64,000 bases of DNA, from NCBI GenBank assembly GCA_964404255.1, contig CAYOJJ010000002.1:124001-188000 (forward strand), in the 5' to 3' direction. Source of the DNA: JAFDZW01 sp964404255. GTDB lineage: Bacteria > Bacteroidota > Ignavibacteria > Palsa-1295. The notes under the pieces are model-generated. The model did not search any database, was not told where the DNA came from, and worked only from the letters and a program-made list of their open reading frames with translations. A program made the position numbers and the translations under genes. Shown here in pieces: positions 1 through 8,732 of this stretch; positions within the stretch are counted from its first letter, which is position 1, and the number at the start of each line of letters is the position of its first letter.

Positions 1-473
1 ACCGAAAAAGCATAGATCGTAACGAAGATCAACCCGACAAGCGTCGTAAAGACAAGGTTGATGGAAGTACCGATAAGCCGTTCAATATCCGTACGTACTT
101 TCTGCAGCTTCCCGAGCGTCTCACCGCTACGCTGATCTTCAAAAACCGAATAGGGAAGCTGTAGTGAGTGGCGAATGCCGTCGTTATAGACCTGCGCTCC
201 GAGACGGTTGGTGATAACATTAATATAATAATCCTGAAAATTCTTTGCGACGCGCGATACAAAGGCAACGCCCATCGAAAGCAAGAGGAGCGAGCCCACG
301 CCCATAAAGAATTCCTGCTGAGTGAATTTATTAAATTTCAGGGCATAATTATCGACGATCCGGCCAAAGATATAGGGATCGAGGAGCGAAAAGATCTGGT
401 TGATCGCCGCCAGCACCAGGGCGAGTATTACCAGACCGCGGTAATTTTTAAGATAAGTAAATAAGATCTTCAT
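1..473 (-). CDS. ABC exporter, N-terminal part (runs off the left edge)
   Basis: Reading the minus strand from the ATG at 473 gives an open frame of 157 codons to the window edge, beginning MKILFTYLKNYRGLVILALV. It has the character of the transmembrane half of a fused permease/ATPase exporter. There is a first membrane helix near residues 10-36, a second near 55-76, and a third beginning near 139. Between them lies the typical intracellular loop with the segments VITNRLGAQVYNDGIRHSLQ and LPYSVFEDQRSGETLGKLQK, which matches the ABC_membrane fold (LP..FF....G.L...). The nucleotide-binding domain would lie beyond position 1. The substrate cannot be told from this part; lipid or peptide export is usual for the family. 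It is transcribed away from the response regulator upstream of it. Confidence 0.85.
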   Translation of the reverse strand, partial: MKILFTYLKNYRGLVILALVLAAINQIFSLLDPYIFGRIVDNYALKFNKFTQQEFFMGVGSLLLLSMGVAFVSRVAKNFQDYYINVITNRLGAQVYNDGIRHSLQLPYSVFEDQRSGETLGKLQKVRTDIERLIGTSINLVFTTLVGLIFVTIYAFS

Positions 474-560
474 GGGTGTACTGAAGCTAACGTACCGGGT
501 AAAAAAATATTGTACGCGAGACAAGCAATAAAGTTTTAAAAGATATACAACGAAAATGCC

Positions 561-2102
561 TTACTCGATCTCGGCTTCGTCAATATCTATTTCATCGCCT
601 TCGCGTTTATCTTTGGTCAGGCCGAATTTGCGCATTTTTGTATAAAGATGCGACCGCTGGATATTCATAGCCTCGGCTGTGCGGCTGATATTCCAACCAA
701 ATTCACGCAGGCGTTCTTCGATATAGAGCCGCTCGGCTTTATCTTTAAAATCCTGGAAAGAGCCTGCGGCGAGCGCTTCTTCGAACGGATGGCCGCTTGC
801 GCTCGGCAACGCCTCGATCTCGGCCGCTTTCATGCGGGCAATATCGGAGGAAGTGAGGATCACGCTCTTCGATAGATCGCCATCCGGTGCCTCGAGTGTT
901 GGCGTTGCCGGCGGATTACCGCTCATCATGCTGAATGCAACACCAAGACGCTCGACCTGCTCACGCTTGATCGTATCAGTAGCGGTCAGGATCACGATAC
1001 GTTCGACGACGTTGCGAAGCTCACGGATGTTGCCGGTGTAGGGAAGCGACATTAATAAATGCATGGCATCGTCTTCGAATCTCGGCGCTTTGTGTTTTGC
1101 CTCGGCTGCAAATTCTTCAGCAAAAGCACGCACCAGTAAGGGGATATCTTCGCGGCGTTCGCGAAGCGGCGGTACATAGATCGGGATGACGTTCAGGCGA
1201 TGAAAGAGGTCCTCACGGAATCTTCCTGCCCGGATCTCTTCCTGCAAATTTTTATTGGTAGCAGCGATAACGCGGACGTCGACCTTGATCGGTTTTCCGG
1301 TAGAACTTCCGACGCGTTCGATCCAGCCTTCATCAATGACCTTCAATACTTTTGCCTGCGCTTCGAGCGACATATCGCCGATCTCATCGAGGAAGAGCAT
1401 TCCGCCATCGGCTTGTTCGAACTTGCCAATTCTTTGAGCCTGCGCACCGGTAAAGGAGCCTTTCTCATGACCGAAGAGCTCGCTTTCGATAAGATCTCTT
1501 GGAATTGCCGCACAATTGACTTCGATGAACGGCATATCGGCACGGCGCGAAGCACGGTGAATACCGCGGGCCACAAGCTCTTTACCGGAGCCGTTCTCGC
1601 CGGTAATAAGGACGCGAGCTTCGGTCGGCGCGACGCGTTCGATCATCGCACGAATATTTCGGATCGCTGCTGAAGCGCCAAGCATATTATCTTTGCCCTG
1701 CAGGCGCTCTTTCATGATCCGCACCTGTGTTTCGAGATGCTTCTTCTCGGTGGCGTTGCGGACGATCAGCAATAATTTTTCCCGATCCGGTGGTTTCTCC
1801 AGAAAATCGAAAGCGCCGAGCTTTGTCGCTTCAACAGCCGTTTCGATCGTGCCATGGCCGGAGATCATAATGATGGGGATATCGTCGCGGATTTCCCGGA
1901 TGCGCTGTAAGGTTTCGAGACCATCCATCCCCGGCATTTTGACATCAAGGAGGATGCAATCGACATGGGTACCGTCGTTAATTATCTTGACGCCCTCGGA
2001 GCCTGATTCGGCAGTGGTTACACTATGCTTTTCGTATTCAAAGATCCAGGCCAGGGTATCGCGGATTCCGGCTTCGTCGTCAATAATTAGAATATGCGCC
2101 AT
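561..2102 (-). CDS. Sigma54-dependent response regulator, NtrC family
   Basis: This 513-residue protein has three domains. Residues 1-120 are a receiver domain with acidic pair D8/D9, phosphoacceptor D53 (LLDVKMPG), S81 and K103. Residues about 138-370 are a sigma54-activating AAA+ domain with Walker A GENGSGKE (168-175), Walker B GGMLFLDE (233-240) and the arginine-rich PPLRERREDI segment. The C-terminal Fis-type helix-turn-helix is at about 466-497 (WNISRTAEAMNIQRSHLYTK). The sigma54-contacting loop reads GSFTGA at 215-220 instead of the usual GAFTGA. The protein should activate transcription from -24/-12 promoters after phosphorylation. No sensor kinase is adjacent in the window, so the signal is unknown. 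Confidence 0.96.
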   Translation of the reverse strand: MAHILIIDDEAGIRDTLAWIFEYEKHSVTTAESGSEGVKIINDGTHVDCILLDVKMPGMDGLETLQRIREIRDDIPIIMISGHGTIETAVEATKLGAFDFLEKPPDREKLLLIVRNATEKKHLETQVRIMKERLQGKDNMLGASAAIRNIRAMIERVAPTEARVLITGENGSGKELVARGIHRASRRADMPFIEVNCAAIPRDLIESELFGHEKGSFTGAQAQRIGKFEQADGGMLFLDEIGDMSLEAQAKVLKVIDEGWIERVGSSTGKPIKVDVRVIAATNKNLQEEIRAGRFREDLFHRLNVIPIYVPPLRERREDIPLLVRAFAEEFAAEAKHKAPRFEDDAMHLLMSLPYTGNIRELRNVVERIVILTATDTIKREQVERLGVAFSMMSGNPPATPTLEAPDGDLSKSVILTSSDIARMKAAEIEALPSASGHPFEEALAAGSFQDFKDKAERLYIEERLREFGWNISRTAEAMNIQRSHLYTKMRKFGLTKDKREGDEIDIDEAEIE

Positions 2103-2213
2103 GGGTAGTCGTGGGTTCGGTACTTAGGATACCACTACTACAATAAAACCAACTGTTTAGTTTTCTATACAATGAAATCTATAAAAATGGCTTTTTCGGC
2201 GATTTTTCAGCAG

Positions 2214-3404
2214 TTATCTCTTGTAAGGGTTGGCTTGGTATCGTTGAGCATCGGCATGGGTGCCTGAAACATCTTTCATTTTCATTACCCGGTCGTACAT
2301 TGTGAGAGCATTTTTACGATCGCCTTTTGCATCGTAGGCCATGCCCATTTGCAGTTCTGATTTAGCTATCCACCACGTCGTTTCGTCAGGGGTGATCTTA
2401 CGGCTGAGTAAGTTACTATTATAGAGATAGTATAAAGCGGAATCGAGATTTCCATTACCTCTCAATAAATTAGATGTGCCGATAAAATACTCCGCTTCCC
2501 GGGCTTGCTTGATGGTATATCCTTCCCGTTTTTCTCTGGCCCGTGCTAACATAACATGGTAGGTAGAATCGTAATTGCTATGCTGGCCGAGACTAACCTG
2601 ATTGAAGCCAAGGTAATGAAGGAAGGTAGAGTTATTCGGATATTTTTCGGCAAGCAGGCGGGCGTAGTTGTAGGATTTAAAATAATCCTTTTCATAAAGG
2701 TAATAGACCTTCATCAATTCATACATTGCCTCGGTCTTGGAATAGGCTGCTTTTTGAGCAGCATATTCAAGCATTTGAAGGCCGATCTTTTTATTGCCGG
2801 TAGCAAATACACTGATGATCGGTGAGAGCGCCGGATTATCTTCTTTTACAGCTTCAACGTAAAAATTATAGAGGCCGCGGCCGAACATAATATCGCCGTT
2901 CGAAGGAAGTTTTTCTTCCAGCTTGTTAAGATATTTTACGCCATCTTTTGCATCGCTTACGAGTAAATTTATCGCATCTTCCCATTTCGGACGAATAGCA
3001 AAAATGCGGGCATGCATACCGAGAGCAGCCCCTTTGTAAAAAAGTCCGGCCAAGTCCCATTCGTTGGAATCAAGCAGGTGATCCGCACGCTTAAGCGCTT
3101 CGTCAAGCTGGTGGTTATAAGCCTCGTCGTAGCCGGTATTATCGGTATTCGTGACCGCCCGCCAGAAATTCACCATTGCCTTGTAGAAGTATCCCGCCGG
3201 GTGATCTGGGGCCTCGGCAATTACGGAATCGAAGGTACGATCGGCCTGATCGTATTCCATATTATAGGTGAGCTCGATGCCCCGGCGGATGTGATCGTCC
3301 ATATCGCCGCTTTGCAATATCCATTGTGAATAGCCATTCACAAATGATAAACAAAGCACTACAGCTGTGGATAGGATTCGAAGCAGGAAGCGTGGATTTC
3401 TCAT
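2214..3404 (-). CDS. Secreted tetratricopeptide-repeat protein
   Basis: The 396-residue product starts with a Sec signal peptide (MRNPRFLLRILSTAVVLCLS, likely cleaved after GYS). The rest is alpha-helical with TPR-like spacing. The clearest repeat is near residues 35-70 (GIELTYNMEYDQADRTFDSV followed by PDHPAGYFYKA). Others lie near 215-265 and at 340-375 (AKSELQMGMAYDAKGDRKNA). This layout is common in envelope scaffold proteins of Bacteroidota and relatives. No catalytic motif is visible. The gene stands alone, divergent from the lipoprotein unit that starts at 3505. The partner and pathway are unknown. Confidence 0.75.
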   Translation of the reverse strand: MRNPRFLLRILSTAVVLCLSFVNGYSQWILQSGDMDDHIRRGIELTYNMEYDQADRTFDSVIAEAPDHPAGYFYKAMVNFWRAVTNTDNTGYDEAYNHQLDEALKRADHLLDSNEWDLAGLFYKGAALGMHARIFAIRPKWEDAINLLVSDAKDGVKYLNKLEEKLPSNGDIMFGRGLYNFYVEAVKEDNPALSPIISVFATGNKKIGLQMLEYAAQKAAYSKTEAMYELMKVYYLYEKDYFKSYNYARLLAEKYPNNSTFLHYLGFNQVSLGQHSNYDSTYHVMLARAREKREGYTIKQAREAEYFIGTSNLLRGNGNLDSALYYLYNSNLLSRKITPDETTWWIAKSELQMGMAYDAKGDRKNALTMYDRVMKMKDVSGTHADAQRYQANPYKR

Positions 3405-3472
3405 ATAATTGCAAGTTCAACCATTAGGCCTGCAAAAGGCGTTCCAAACCGGAAATACTTCTGGAAAAGTTG

Positions 3473-3480
3473 TATTTTTG
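3473..3480 (+). promoter_or_regulatory. Bacteroidota-type -7 element (TATTTTTG)
   Basis: TATTTTTG fits the TAnnTTTG consensus and lies 24 bases before the ATG at 3505. No -33 TTG is found at the expected 19-21 base spacing, so this is a half-site match. It would serve the three-gene unit 3505-5400. Confidence 0.45.
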
Positions 3481-3504
3481 AAGCATACTTAATTACCTGC
3501 TCCA

Positions 3505-3843
3505 ATGAAAGTACTCATCGCTGCTACTATACTCCTGTTTGTCATGGGTTGTTCCAAGGACTCGGATCCTGATGCCGGGAAGTACCCGCAAGTTTTCAAG
3601 CAAAATGCCGTCGAAATGCTCTTGCATACAAAAGTGCTCCCTGACGGACGAACAGTATTTCTCCTCGAGAAAAATATTTTTGTGACCGGCAAACAGCAGC
3701 AGCACGTCATTGTCTCGGCAGATACGTTACCCGATCTCGGCAACGAGACAGTAACGGTCGGAGATGAAGATAGCGACCCGACCCAGCAGGTAGCGAAAAA
3801 GCAATACGATGTCCTCTTCAAAGTCGATTCTCTGAGAGATTGA
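3505..3843 (+). CDS. Small lipoprotein, first gene of the ATP-grasp unit
   Basis: The 112-residue protein begins MKVLIAATILLFVMGCS, a lipoprotein signal peptide with the lipidated cysteine at residue 16. The mature part is rich in V, D and T (VLPDGRTVFLLEKNIFVTGK, HVIVSADTLPDLG), suggesting a small beta-rich domain. I do not recognise the family. Its stop is one base before the next ATG, so it is almost certainly cotranscribed with, and possibly translationally coupled to, the Gly/Tyr-rich lipoprotein and the glutathionylspermidine-synthase-like gene. That linkage is the only clue to function. Confidence 0.7.
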   Translation: MKVLIAATILLFVMGCSKDSDPDAGKYPQVFKQNAVEMLLHTKVLPDGRTVFLLEKNIFVTGKQQQHVIVSADTLPDLGNETVTVGDEDSDPTQQVAKKQYDVLFKVDSLRD

Positions 3844-3844
3844 T

Positions 3845-4240
3845 ATGAAAAAAAGTAAAGAAGTAGTCCTGACATTGTTAAGTACGATCGCATTAGCGGC
3901 GTGCAGTAACAAGGAGCACGTCCATAATCCATACGACGATTATAGCTGGGCGGGAAGAAGCGGCGATACCGGCATGATGTACACCCATTATGAGAATGGT
4001 TTTTTCCGCTACTACTTAATAAGCCGGATGTTCGATGGGTATGGGTATAACCGCTTCCGCTATTACCGCGATAACGATCGCGATAGAAATGGTAATTACT
4101 ATGGATACCATGGCGGAGGTTCGGGAGTAAGAATTTATAGCAGTTATTCCAGTTCCGGCAGTGGCCTTGCCGGATCTCATGCAACGATAGGCCGAGGCGG
4201 CTTTGGCGGCAATGGTATGACTCACGGAATTGGCGGATAA
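3845..4240 (+). CDS. Gly/Tyr/Ser-rich lipoprotein (YgiB-like position)
   Basis: A lipoprotein signal (MKKSKEVVLTLLSTIALAAC, Cys20) is followed by a low-complexity mature region rich in Y, G, R, D and S, ending in GSGLAGSHATIGRGGFGG and NGMTHGIGG. In enterobacteria the ATP-grasp gene ygiC is preceded by ygiB (DUF1190), whose product also has a lipoprotein signal and a Gly-rich tail with a GRGGFG-type motif. This gene has the same position and the same kind of C-terminus, but it is much shorter and sequence homology is unproven. It sits one base after the upstream lipoprotein and eight bases before the ATP-grasp gene. Confidence 0.7.
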   Translation: MKKSKEVVLTLLSTIALAACSNKEHVHNPYDDYSWAGRSGDTGMMYTHYENGFFRYYLISRMFDGYGYNRFRYYRDNDRDRNGNYYGYHGGGSGVRIYSSYSSSGSGLAGSHATIGRGGFGGNGMTHGIGG

Positions 4241-4248
4241 CATATAGT

Positions 4249-5400
4249 ATGAAAAGAATTACTACCTCCCCTCGTCATGATTGGATAAAGAAGGTCGAAG
4301 AGCTTGGCTTCTTTTATCATAGCCTCGATGCTATCTATTGGGATGAACGCGCCTATTACCATTTTACCGCCGCCCAAATCGATGAGCTCGAAGCTGCTAC
4401 CTCCGAATTATATGATATGTGCCTCGCAGCCGCTCAATATATCATCGATAATAATCTCTTTGCCAAGCTCGGCATTGCCGATAAATGGAGAGAATTTATC
4501 ATCAATTCCTGGAATAACGAAGACCCCGCTATCTATGGAAGGCTCGATCTATGTTACGATGGGCGCACACCGCCGAAGCTATATGAGTTCAATGCCGATA
4601 CTCCGACAAGCCTCCTCGAAGCAAGCGTAATACAATGGTATTGGCTGCAGGACATCGATGCTTCGAAAGATCAGTTCAATTCCATCCACGAAAAGCTCAT
4701 TGCGTACTGGAAATTTTTACGGCCGTACCTCAAAGATGCAAACGCCATTCATTTCTGCGGAATGGAATCGAGTATGGAAGATAGCATCACCCTGCAATAC
4801 ATGCGCGATACAGCGGAGCAGGCAGGCTATAAAACATTCTTTCTCGATATGGCGGATATTGGCTGGGATTATGATAACAAGCGATGGCTCGATCTTGAGG
4901 AGAACGAAATAAAAAATATCTTTAAGCTCTACCCCTGGGAATGGCTGACGGCTGATAATGAAGAGTTCAGCCAGTTTCTTACTGCAACCAATAGCACCTG
5001 TTGGATCGAACCTCCATTTAAAATGCTTTTAAGTAATAAAGGCCTGTTGCCCGTATTATGGAAGCTTTTCCCGAATCATAAAAATTTATTGCCCTCCTAT
5101 TTTGCCGACGATCCGAAGAAGCAAACTATTGCCGGAAATTGTGCCATCAAGCCGCTGCTCTCTCGTGAGGGTGCGAATATCACTCTTATCGGAGAAGGTA
5201 TCCGTTCTCAGACGAAAGGCACGTATGGCGAAGAAGGGTATGTCGTGCAGGAGCTTTGCCTGCTGCCGGAATTCGATGGAAATTATCCGGTCATCGGAAG
5301 CTGGATAGTCGGCCAACAGCCTGCCGGTATGGGGATAAGAGAATCGAACCAGTTAGTAACGACCAATACCAGCCGCTTTATACCACATCTCTTCGAATAA
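4249..5400 (+). CDS. Glutathionylspermidine-synthase-like ATP-grasp enzyme (YgiC/YjfC family)
   Basis: The 383-residue protein matches the preATP-grasp plus ATP-grasp layout of the glutathionylspermidine synthase C-terminal family. Recognisable segments are the early aromatic-rich HSLDAIYWDERAYYHFTA, the YEFNADTPTSLLEAS motif near residues 120-135, the Mg/ATP region with NCAIKPLLSREGANI, and the terminal GSWIVGQQPAGMGIRE. The family joins a peptide or amino-acid carboxylate to an amine using ATP. The YgiC/YjfC branch lacks the amidase domain and its true substrate is not settled. Coupling to two lipoproteins suggests a product related to the cell surface. The gene ends four bases from the converging pyk gene. 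Confidence 0.88.
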   Translation: MKRITTSPRHDWIKKVEELGFFYHSLDAIYWDERAYYHFTAAQIDELEAATSELYDMCLAAAQYIIDNNLFAKLGIADKWREFIINSWNNEDPAIYGRLDLCYDGRTPPKLYEFNADTPTSLLEASVIQWYWLQDIDASKDQFNSIHEKLIAYWKFLRPYLKDANAIHFCGMESSMEDSITLQYMRDTAEQAGYKTFFLDMADIGWDYDNKRWLDLEENEIKNIFKLYPWEWLTADNEEFSQFLTATNSTCWIEPPFKMLLSNKGLLPVLWKLFPNHKNLLPSYFADDPKKQTIAGNCAIKPLLSREGANITLIGEGIRSQTKGTYGEEGYVVQELCLLPEFDGNYPVIGSWIVGQQPAGMGIRESNQLVTTNTSRFIPHLFE

Positions 5401-5403
5401 AAA

Positions 5404-6849
5404 TTATCCGAGCCGATGGACTTTTACGATATTGGTACTCGATACCTGAAAGATCGGATGGCCTGCTGTTAACACGACGTAACCGGTCTCGGGAATAAGA
5501 CCATTATTCTGCGCCGATTCAACCATATAATTCAGCGTATCGTCGAAACTGCGGACCTGTTCTAATTTCAATGGGACTACTCCATAATAGAACGACATCC
5601 TTCTGAGCGATTGCTCTTCGGTTGACATCCCAATCACGGGATTCGAGAACCGATACTTTGCAACGAAGCGCACACTTTTGCCGGAAAGGGTAGCACAAAT
5701 AATAGCGTGGGCATCGACTTCTTCCGCAAGCACGCAAGCCGCACGGGCAACCGAATCCATCGCACTGATGGTCGGCTCTTTCGGAATATCGAACTCATCG
5801 CGCTTACGAACAAAGCCACTCTTTTCTGCCTGAAGCGCAATCTCTTTCATCGTGCGTACCGTCTCGACCGGAAACTCACCAACGCTCGTTTCGGCCGAGA
5901 GCATCACGCAATCGGTACCATCGAAAACGGCATTGGCTACGTCGCTCGCTTCCGCACGGGTGGGGCGGGGATGGCTGATCATCGATTCGAGCATCTGGGT
6001 TGCCGTAATGACGGGCACACCGCGATCGTTCGCCATATCGATAAGCCGTTTCTGAACCGGCGGTACTTGTTCGAGCGGCATCTCGACTCCGAGATCGCCG
6101 CGCGCTACCATGATCATATCCGTTACATCGAGGATGGTTTCGATATGATCGACCGCTTCCGGTTTTTCGATCTTTGCAATGATCGGCACATCGGGACGGC
6201 CGAGTTCGGTTTCGAGCAAATGCCGCAGTTGCAGTACATCGCCCGCGCGACGGACAAAGGAAAGCGCCAATGCATCGACACCGATCACTGAAACCGCATA
6301 GCGTGCCAGCTCTTTATCGTGATCGGTCAGCGCCGGAATGCGCAGTTTGGTACGAGGAAAATTGATACCTTTATGGCTCTTGAGCAAGCCGCCATTTTTA
6401 ACCCGGGCTCTGATCTCAGTTTTGGAGATGATCTCATCGACGTAAAGAATAATGGCGCCGTCATCCAGTAGGATAGGGTCATCGACCGAGACATCTTCGC
6501 CGAGAAAGGGATAGCTGGTGGTAATAACATCCGCTGTTGTTTTGCCATCGGGGTCGTAACAGAGGATCGGTGTCGCCGCAGCTTCGATCAGGACGCCTGA
6601 AGGATCTTCGGTTTCGCCGGTCCGAAGTTTCGGGCCGGGAAGATCGCCAAGAATAGCAACATGTTCGCCGAGCCGCTTACTCACTGCCCGGACGCGCTTA
6701 GCAATTTCCAGGTGCTCTTCCGGGGTCGAGTGAGAGAAATTCAATCGGGTAATACTTACCCCGGCTTCGATTAATTTTTCCAGCGTTTCTTCCGAACTGG
6801 TAGCGGGGCCAAGGGTGGCGACGATCTTCGTCTTTGAGCGAACTTGCAT
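5404..6849 (-). CDS. pyk: Pyruvate kinase
   Basis: Catalyses phosphoenolpyruvate + ADP to pyruvate + ATP, the last step of glycolysis. Diagnostic segments are the N-terminal RSKTKIVATLGPATSS, the substrate-binding RLNFSHSTPEEHLE, the active-site IIAKIEKPEAVDHIE with its catalytic lysine, VARGDLGVEMPLEQVPPVQK, and ITATQMLESMISHPRPTRAE. The C-terminal effector domain is complete and ends near VSSTNIVKVHRLG. I chose the ATG at 6849 (MQVRSKTK, 481 residues), the usual start for the family, over an in-frame TTG three codons upstream. It converges with the ATP-grasp gene and diverges from the phosphatase gene at 6944. Confidence 0.98.
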   Translation of the reverse strand: MQVRSKTKIVATLGPATSSEETLEKLIEAGVSITRLNFSHSTPEEHLEIAKRVRAVSKRLGEHVAILGDLPGPKLRTGETEDPSGVLIEAAATPILCYDPDGKTTADVITTSYPFLGEDVSVDDPILLDDGAIILYVDEIISKTEIRARVKNGGLLKSHKGINFPRTKLRIPALTDHDKELARYAVSVIGVDALALSFVRRAGDVLQLRHLLETELGRPDVPIIAKIEKPEAVDHIETILDVTDMIMVARGDLGVEMPLEQVPPVQKRLIDMANDRGVPVITATQMLESMISHPRPTRAEASDVANAVFDGTDCVMLSAETSVGEFPVETVRTMKEIALQAEKSGFVRKRDEFDIPKEPTISAMDSVARAACVLAEEVDAHAIICATLSGKSVRFVAKYRFSNPVIGMSTEEQSLRRMSFYYGVVPLKLEQVRSFDDTLNYMVESAQNNGLIPETGYVVLTAGHPIFQVSSTNIVKVHRLG

Positions 6850-6943
6850 ATAGTACAAAAATACGGAAATTGCGTCCGCCCGCCACCCAGTTAACAGAAG
6901 TATAATCCTTCGTATTTTCGTCCGTTACTTTTTACTTACTATT

Positions 6944-7489
6944 ATGTACGAAGAAGAAGAGATCGAGTTTGAAGCGATAGATATTGAAACGTTATCCGAC
7001 CGCGCCCGCGAAATTAAACTGGTGCTTACCGATGTCGATGGTACCCTTACCGATACCGGCGTCTATTACGGAGCGAACGGAGAAGAACTGAAGCGGTACT
7101 CCATTCGCGATGGGGTCGGGATGGATCTATTACGCGAGCATGGTATAGAAGTAGCCTTTTGCACGAAGGAAAATACGCCGACGGTGAAATCACGGTCGGA
7201 GAAATTAAAGCTGAAATGGTATTTCCCCGGCATATTGGATAAGGCCTCTCATCTCGATGATATTCTTGCCGAGACCGGTCTGGAAATTCATAACCTTGCC
7301 TATATTGGCGATGATATTAACGATCTTGGTATTATCCGCCGCATTCGAACCGCAGGCATTGTAGGTGCGCCCGGCGATGCTATCGATCTCATCCGCGAAG
7401 AAGTACACTTCGTCAGCGGTACCCGTGCGGGGTACGGCGCTTTCCGGTCATTCGCGGATTGGCTGCTCGAATTACGGGCGATGGAGTAG
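6944..7489 (+). CDS. kdsC: KdsC-like HAD phosphatase (KDO 8-phosphate phosphatase family)
   Basis: The 181-residue protein has the compact C0-type HAD fold of KdsC. Motif I is LVLTDVDGTLTDTGVYY with nucleophile and general acid as DxD, motif II is FCTKEN, a lysine follows in KSRSEKLKLK, and motif IV is GDDINDL. There is no cap domain, as expected for the tetrameric KdsC family. Family members dephosphorylate KDO-8-P for lipopolysaccharide synthesis, but close relatives act on other acidic sugars, and the F-C-T-K in place of the usual ITGR-type motif II leaves the substrate open. About 20 acidic residues precede the domain. A TATTTTCG element at 6913-6920 is a near match to the local promoter type. 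Confidence 0.85.
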   Translation: MYEEEEIEFEAIDIETLSDRAREIKLVLTDVDGTLTDTGVYYGANGEELKRYSIRDGVGMDLLREHGIEVAFCTKENTPTVKSRSEKLKLKWYFPGILDKASHLDDILAETGLEIHNLAYIGDDINDLGIIRRIRTAGIVGAPGDAIDLIREEVHFVSGTRAGYGAFRSFADWLLELRAME

Positions 7490-7502
7490 GGGGTTGGCGC
7501 TA

Positions 7503-8099
7503 TTACTTAGTTGATGCTGCCCGCTCTTCGAACATCTGTTCTATCTCTTTACTGGGGATGATCCAGATGAGGGCTACGGTTACAATAAGCGCGCAGGAGA
7601 TTAGCGGGTGCACAAAAGCGAGGGGGATAGCGGCGAGATACATCACTGCCGAAGCCATTCCTTTTTTATCGGTCGTGGCAAGCAGGCGGCGAATATCAGC
7701 ATCATGGGGACGGCTTCGCTTAATTACGGTTGCAAGAATATTATAAGAAATACCGCAGCAGACCAGCACTCCGGAATAAATAGCGACTGTCTCCGATGCA
7801 AAATTATTACTGCCCATCCAGGCCGTTACAAACGGAATAAGCGAAAGCCAGAAGAGCAGATGCAGGTTTGCCCAGATGATCTTGCCATTTACATGAGTTA
7901 CCGTATGGAGCAGGTGGTGATGATTGCCCCAGTAGATACCGATAAACACAAAGCTCATGATATAACTACCGAGCGTCGGTAGCAGCGGTGCCACGGCTTC
8001 CCAGCTTACTCCATTCGGTGCATGAAGCTCCAGCACCATAATAGTGATTAGAATGGCAAGTACGCCATCGCTAAAGGCCTCGAGGCGGTTTTTATTCAT
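7503..8099 (-). CDS. TMEM175-family potassium channel (DUF1211)
   Basis: The 198-residue membrane protein opens with the family signature RLEAFSDGVLAILITIMVLE (FSDGV at residues 9-13), which forms the first pore helix in bacterial TMEM175 channels. Six hydrophobic stretches follow, including SYIMSFVFIGIYWGNHHHLL and the pair near residues 160-185. Known bacterial members are tetrameric K+-selective leak channels in the inner membrane. The start overlaps the stop of the upstream membrane-protein gene by four bases (8096-8099), so the two are translationally coupled. Confidence 0.9.
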   Translation of the reverse strand: MNKNRLEAFSDGVLAILITIMVLELHAPNGVSWEAVAPLLPTLGSYIMSFVFIGIYWGNHHHLLHTVTHVNGKIIWANLHLLFWLSLIPFVTAWMGSNNFASETVAIYSGVLVCCGISYNILATVIKRSRPHDADIRRLLATTDKKGMASAVMYLAAIPLAFVHPLISCALIVTVALIWIIPSKEIEQMFEERAASTK

Positions 8100-8587
8100 C
8101 CGTTATTCTGGCTATCGAAGCGTTGGCGGGCTTGTTCTACTTTTGAATCGGTAGGATACACTGCTATGGCCTGCAGATAGAGTAGAAACAACGGAATGAT
8201 CTGAAGATAAGTGATGGGATCGCTTTGCTTCAGCTCTACCGGTAACTGTATCAGGATTACGGCACTAAAAAGAACAGGCGCTTCCATCATCGCGAGCCTA
8301 ACGATCGAAGAAGACAGGTAGCGCTGTTCGAAGCCACCTTCGCCGCGGCGCATAGCCGCCTTACCGGAAAGTATGCGATCACCAACAATCTTTGCAGCCA
8401 TATATAAACCGATGGTCATTGCAAGCAGTATGTATCGTTCGGTGCGAACAATATCGAGAATATTGGAATACTCGCTTACATTTCCCAATGAGAATGCAAT
8501 AATCATAAATATTGTCGCTCCGGCACATAAAGCGATGCAGATGACTTTAAGCCCCTTAAGTTGTAGTGGTGATTGCTGTGTTGCCAT
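8096..8587 (-). CDS. Membrane protein coupled to the TMEM175 channel
   Basis: I start this at the ATG at 8587 (MATQQSPLQLKGLK, 163 residues). The AAGGAGG further upstream lies about 16 bases from it, so a start 27 codons earlier at 8668 is possible but weaker. The product has four hydrophobic segments: VICIALCAGATIFMIIAFSL, ILLAMTIGLYMAAKIVG, MMEAPVLFSAVILIQLP and LQIIPLFLLYLQAIA. I do not recognise a named family, although the layout resembles small four-helix membrane proteins of unknown function in Bacteroidota. The four-base overlap with the channel gene argues for coproduction and perhaps a common complex. Confidence 0.72.
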   Translation of the reverse strand: MATQQSPLQLKGLKVICIALCAGATIFMIIAFSLGNVSEYSNILDIVRTERYILLAMTIGLYMAAKIVGDRILSGKAAMRRGEGGFEQRYLSSSIVRLAMMEAPVLFSAVILIQLPVELKQSDPITYLQIIPLFLLYLQAIAVYPTDSKVEQARQRFDSQNNG

Positions 8588-8732
8588 ATTCGTATAGTAT
8601 GTTCCTCCTTTAAATATACCATACGATGTTACCGATAGCCACGTAATCATATTTTGAAAATTGTTCATAGTTCACTCCAATTAAACCCGGCCCTTTACTG
8701 TTAATAAACTTTAACTCTAGGATACTACGCAT

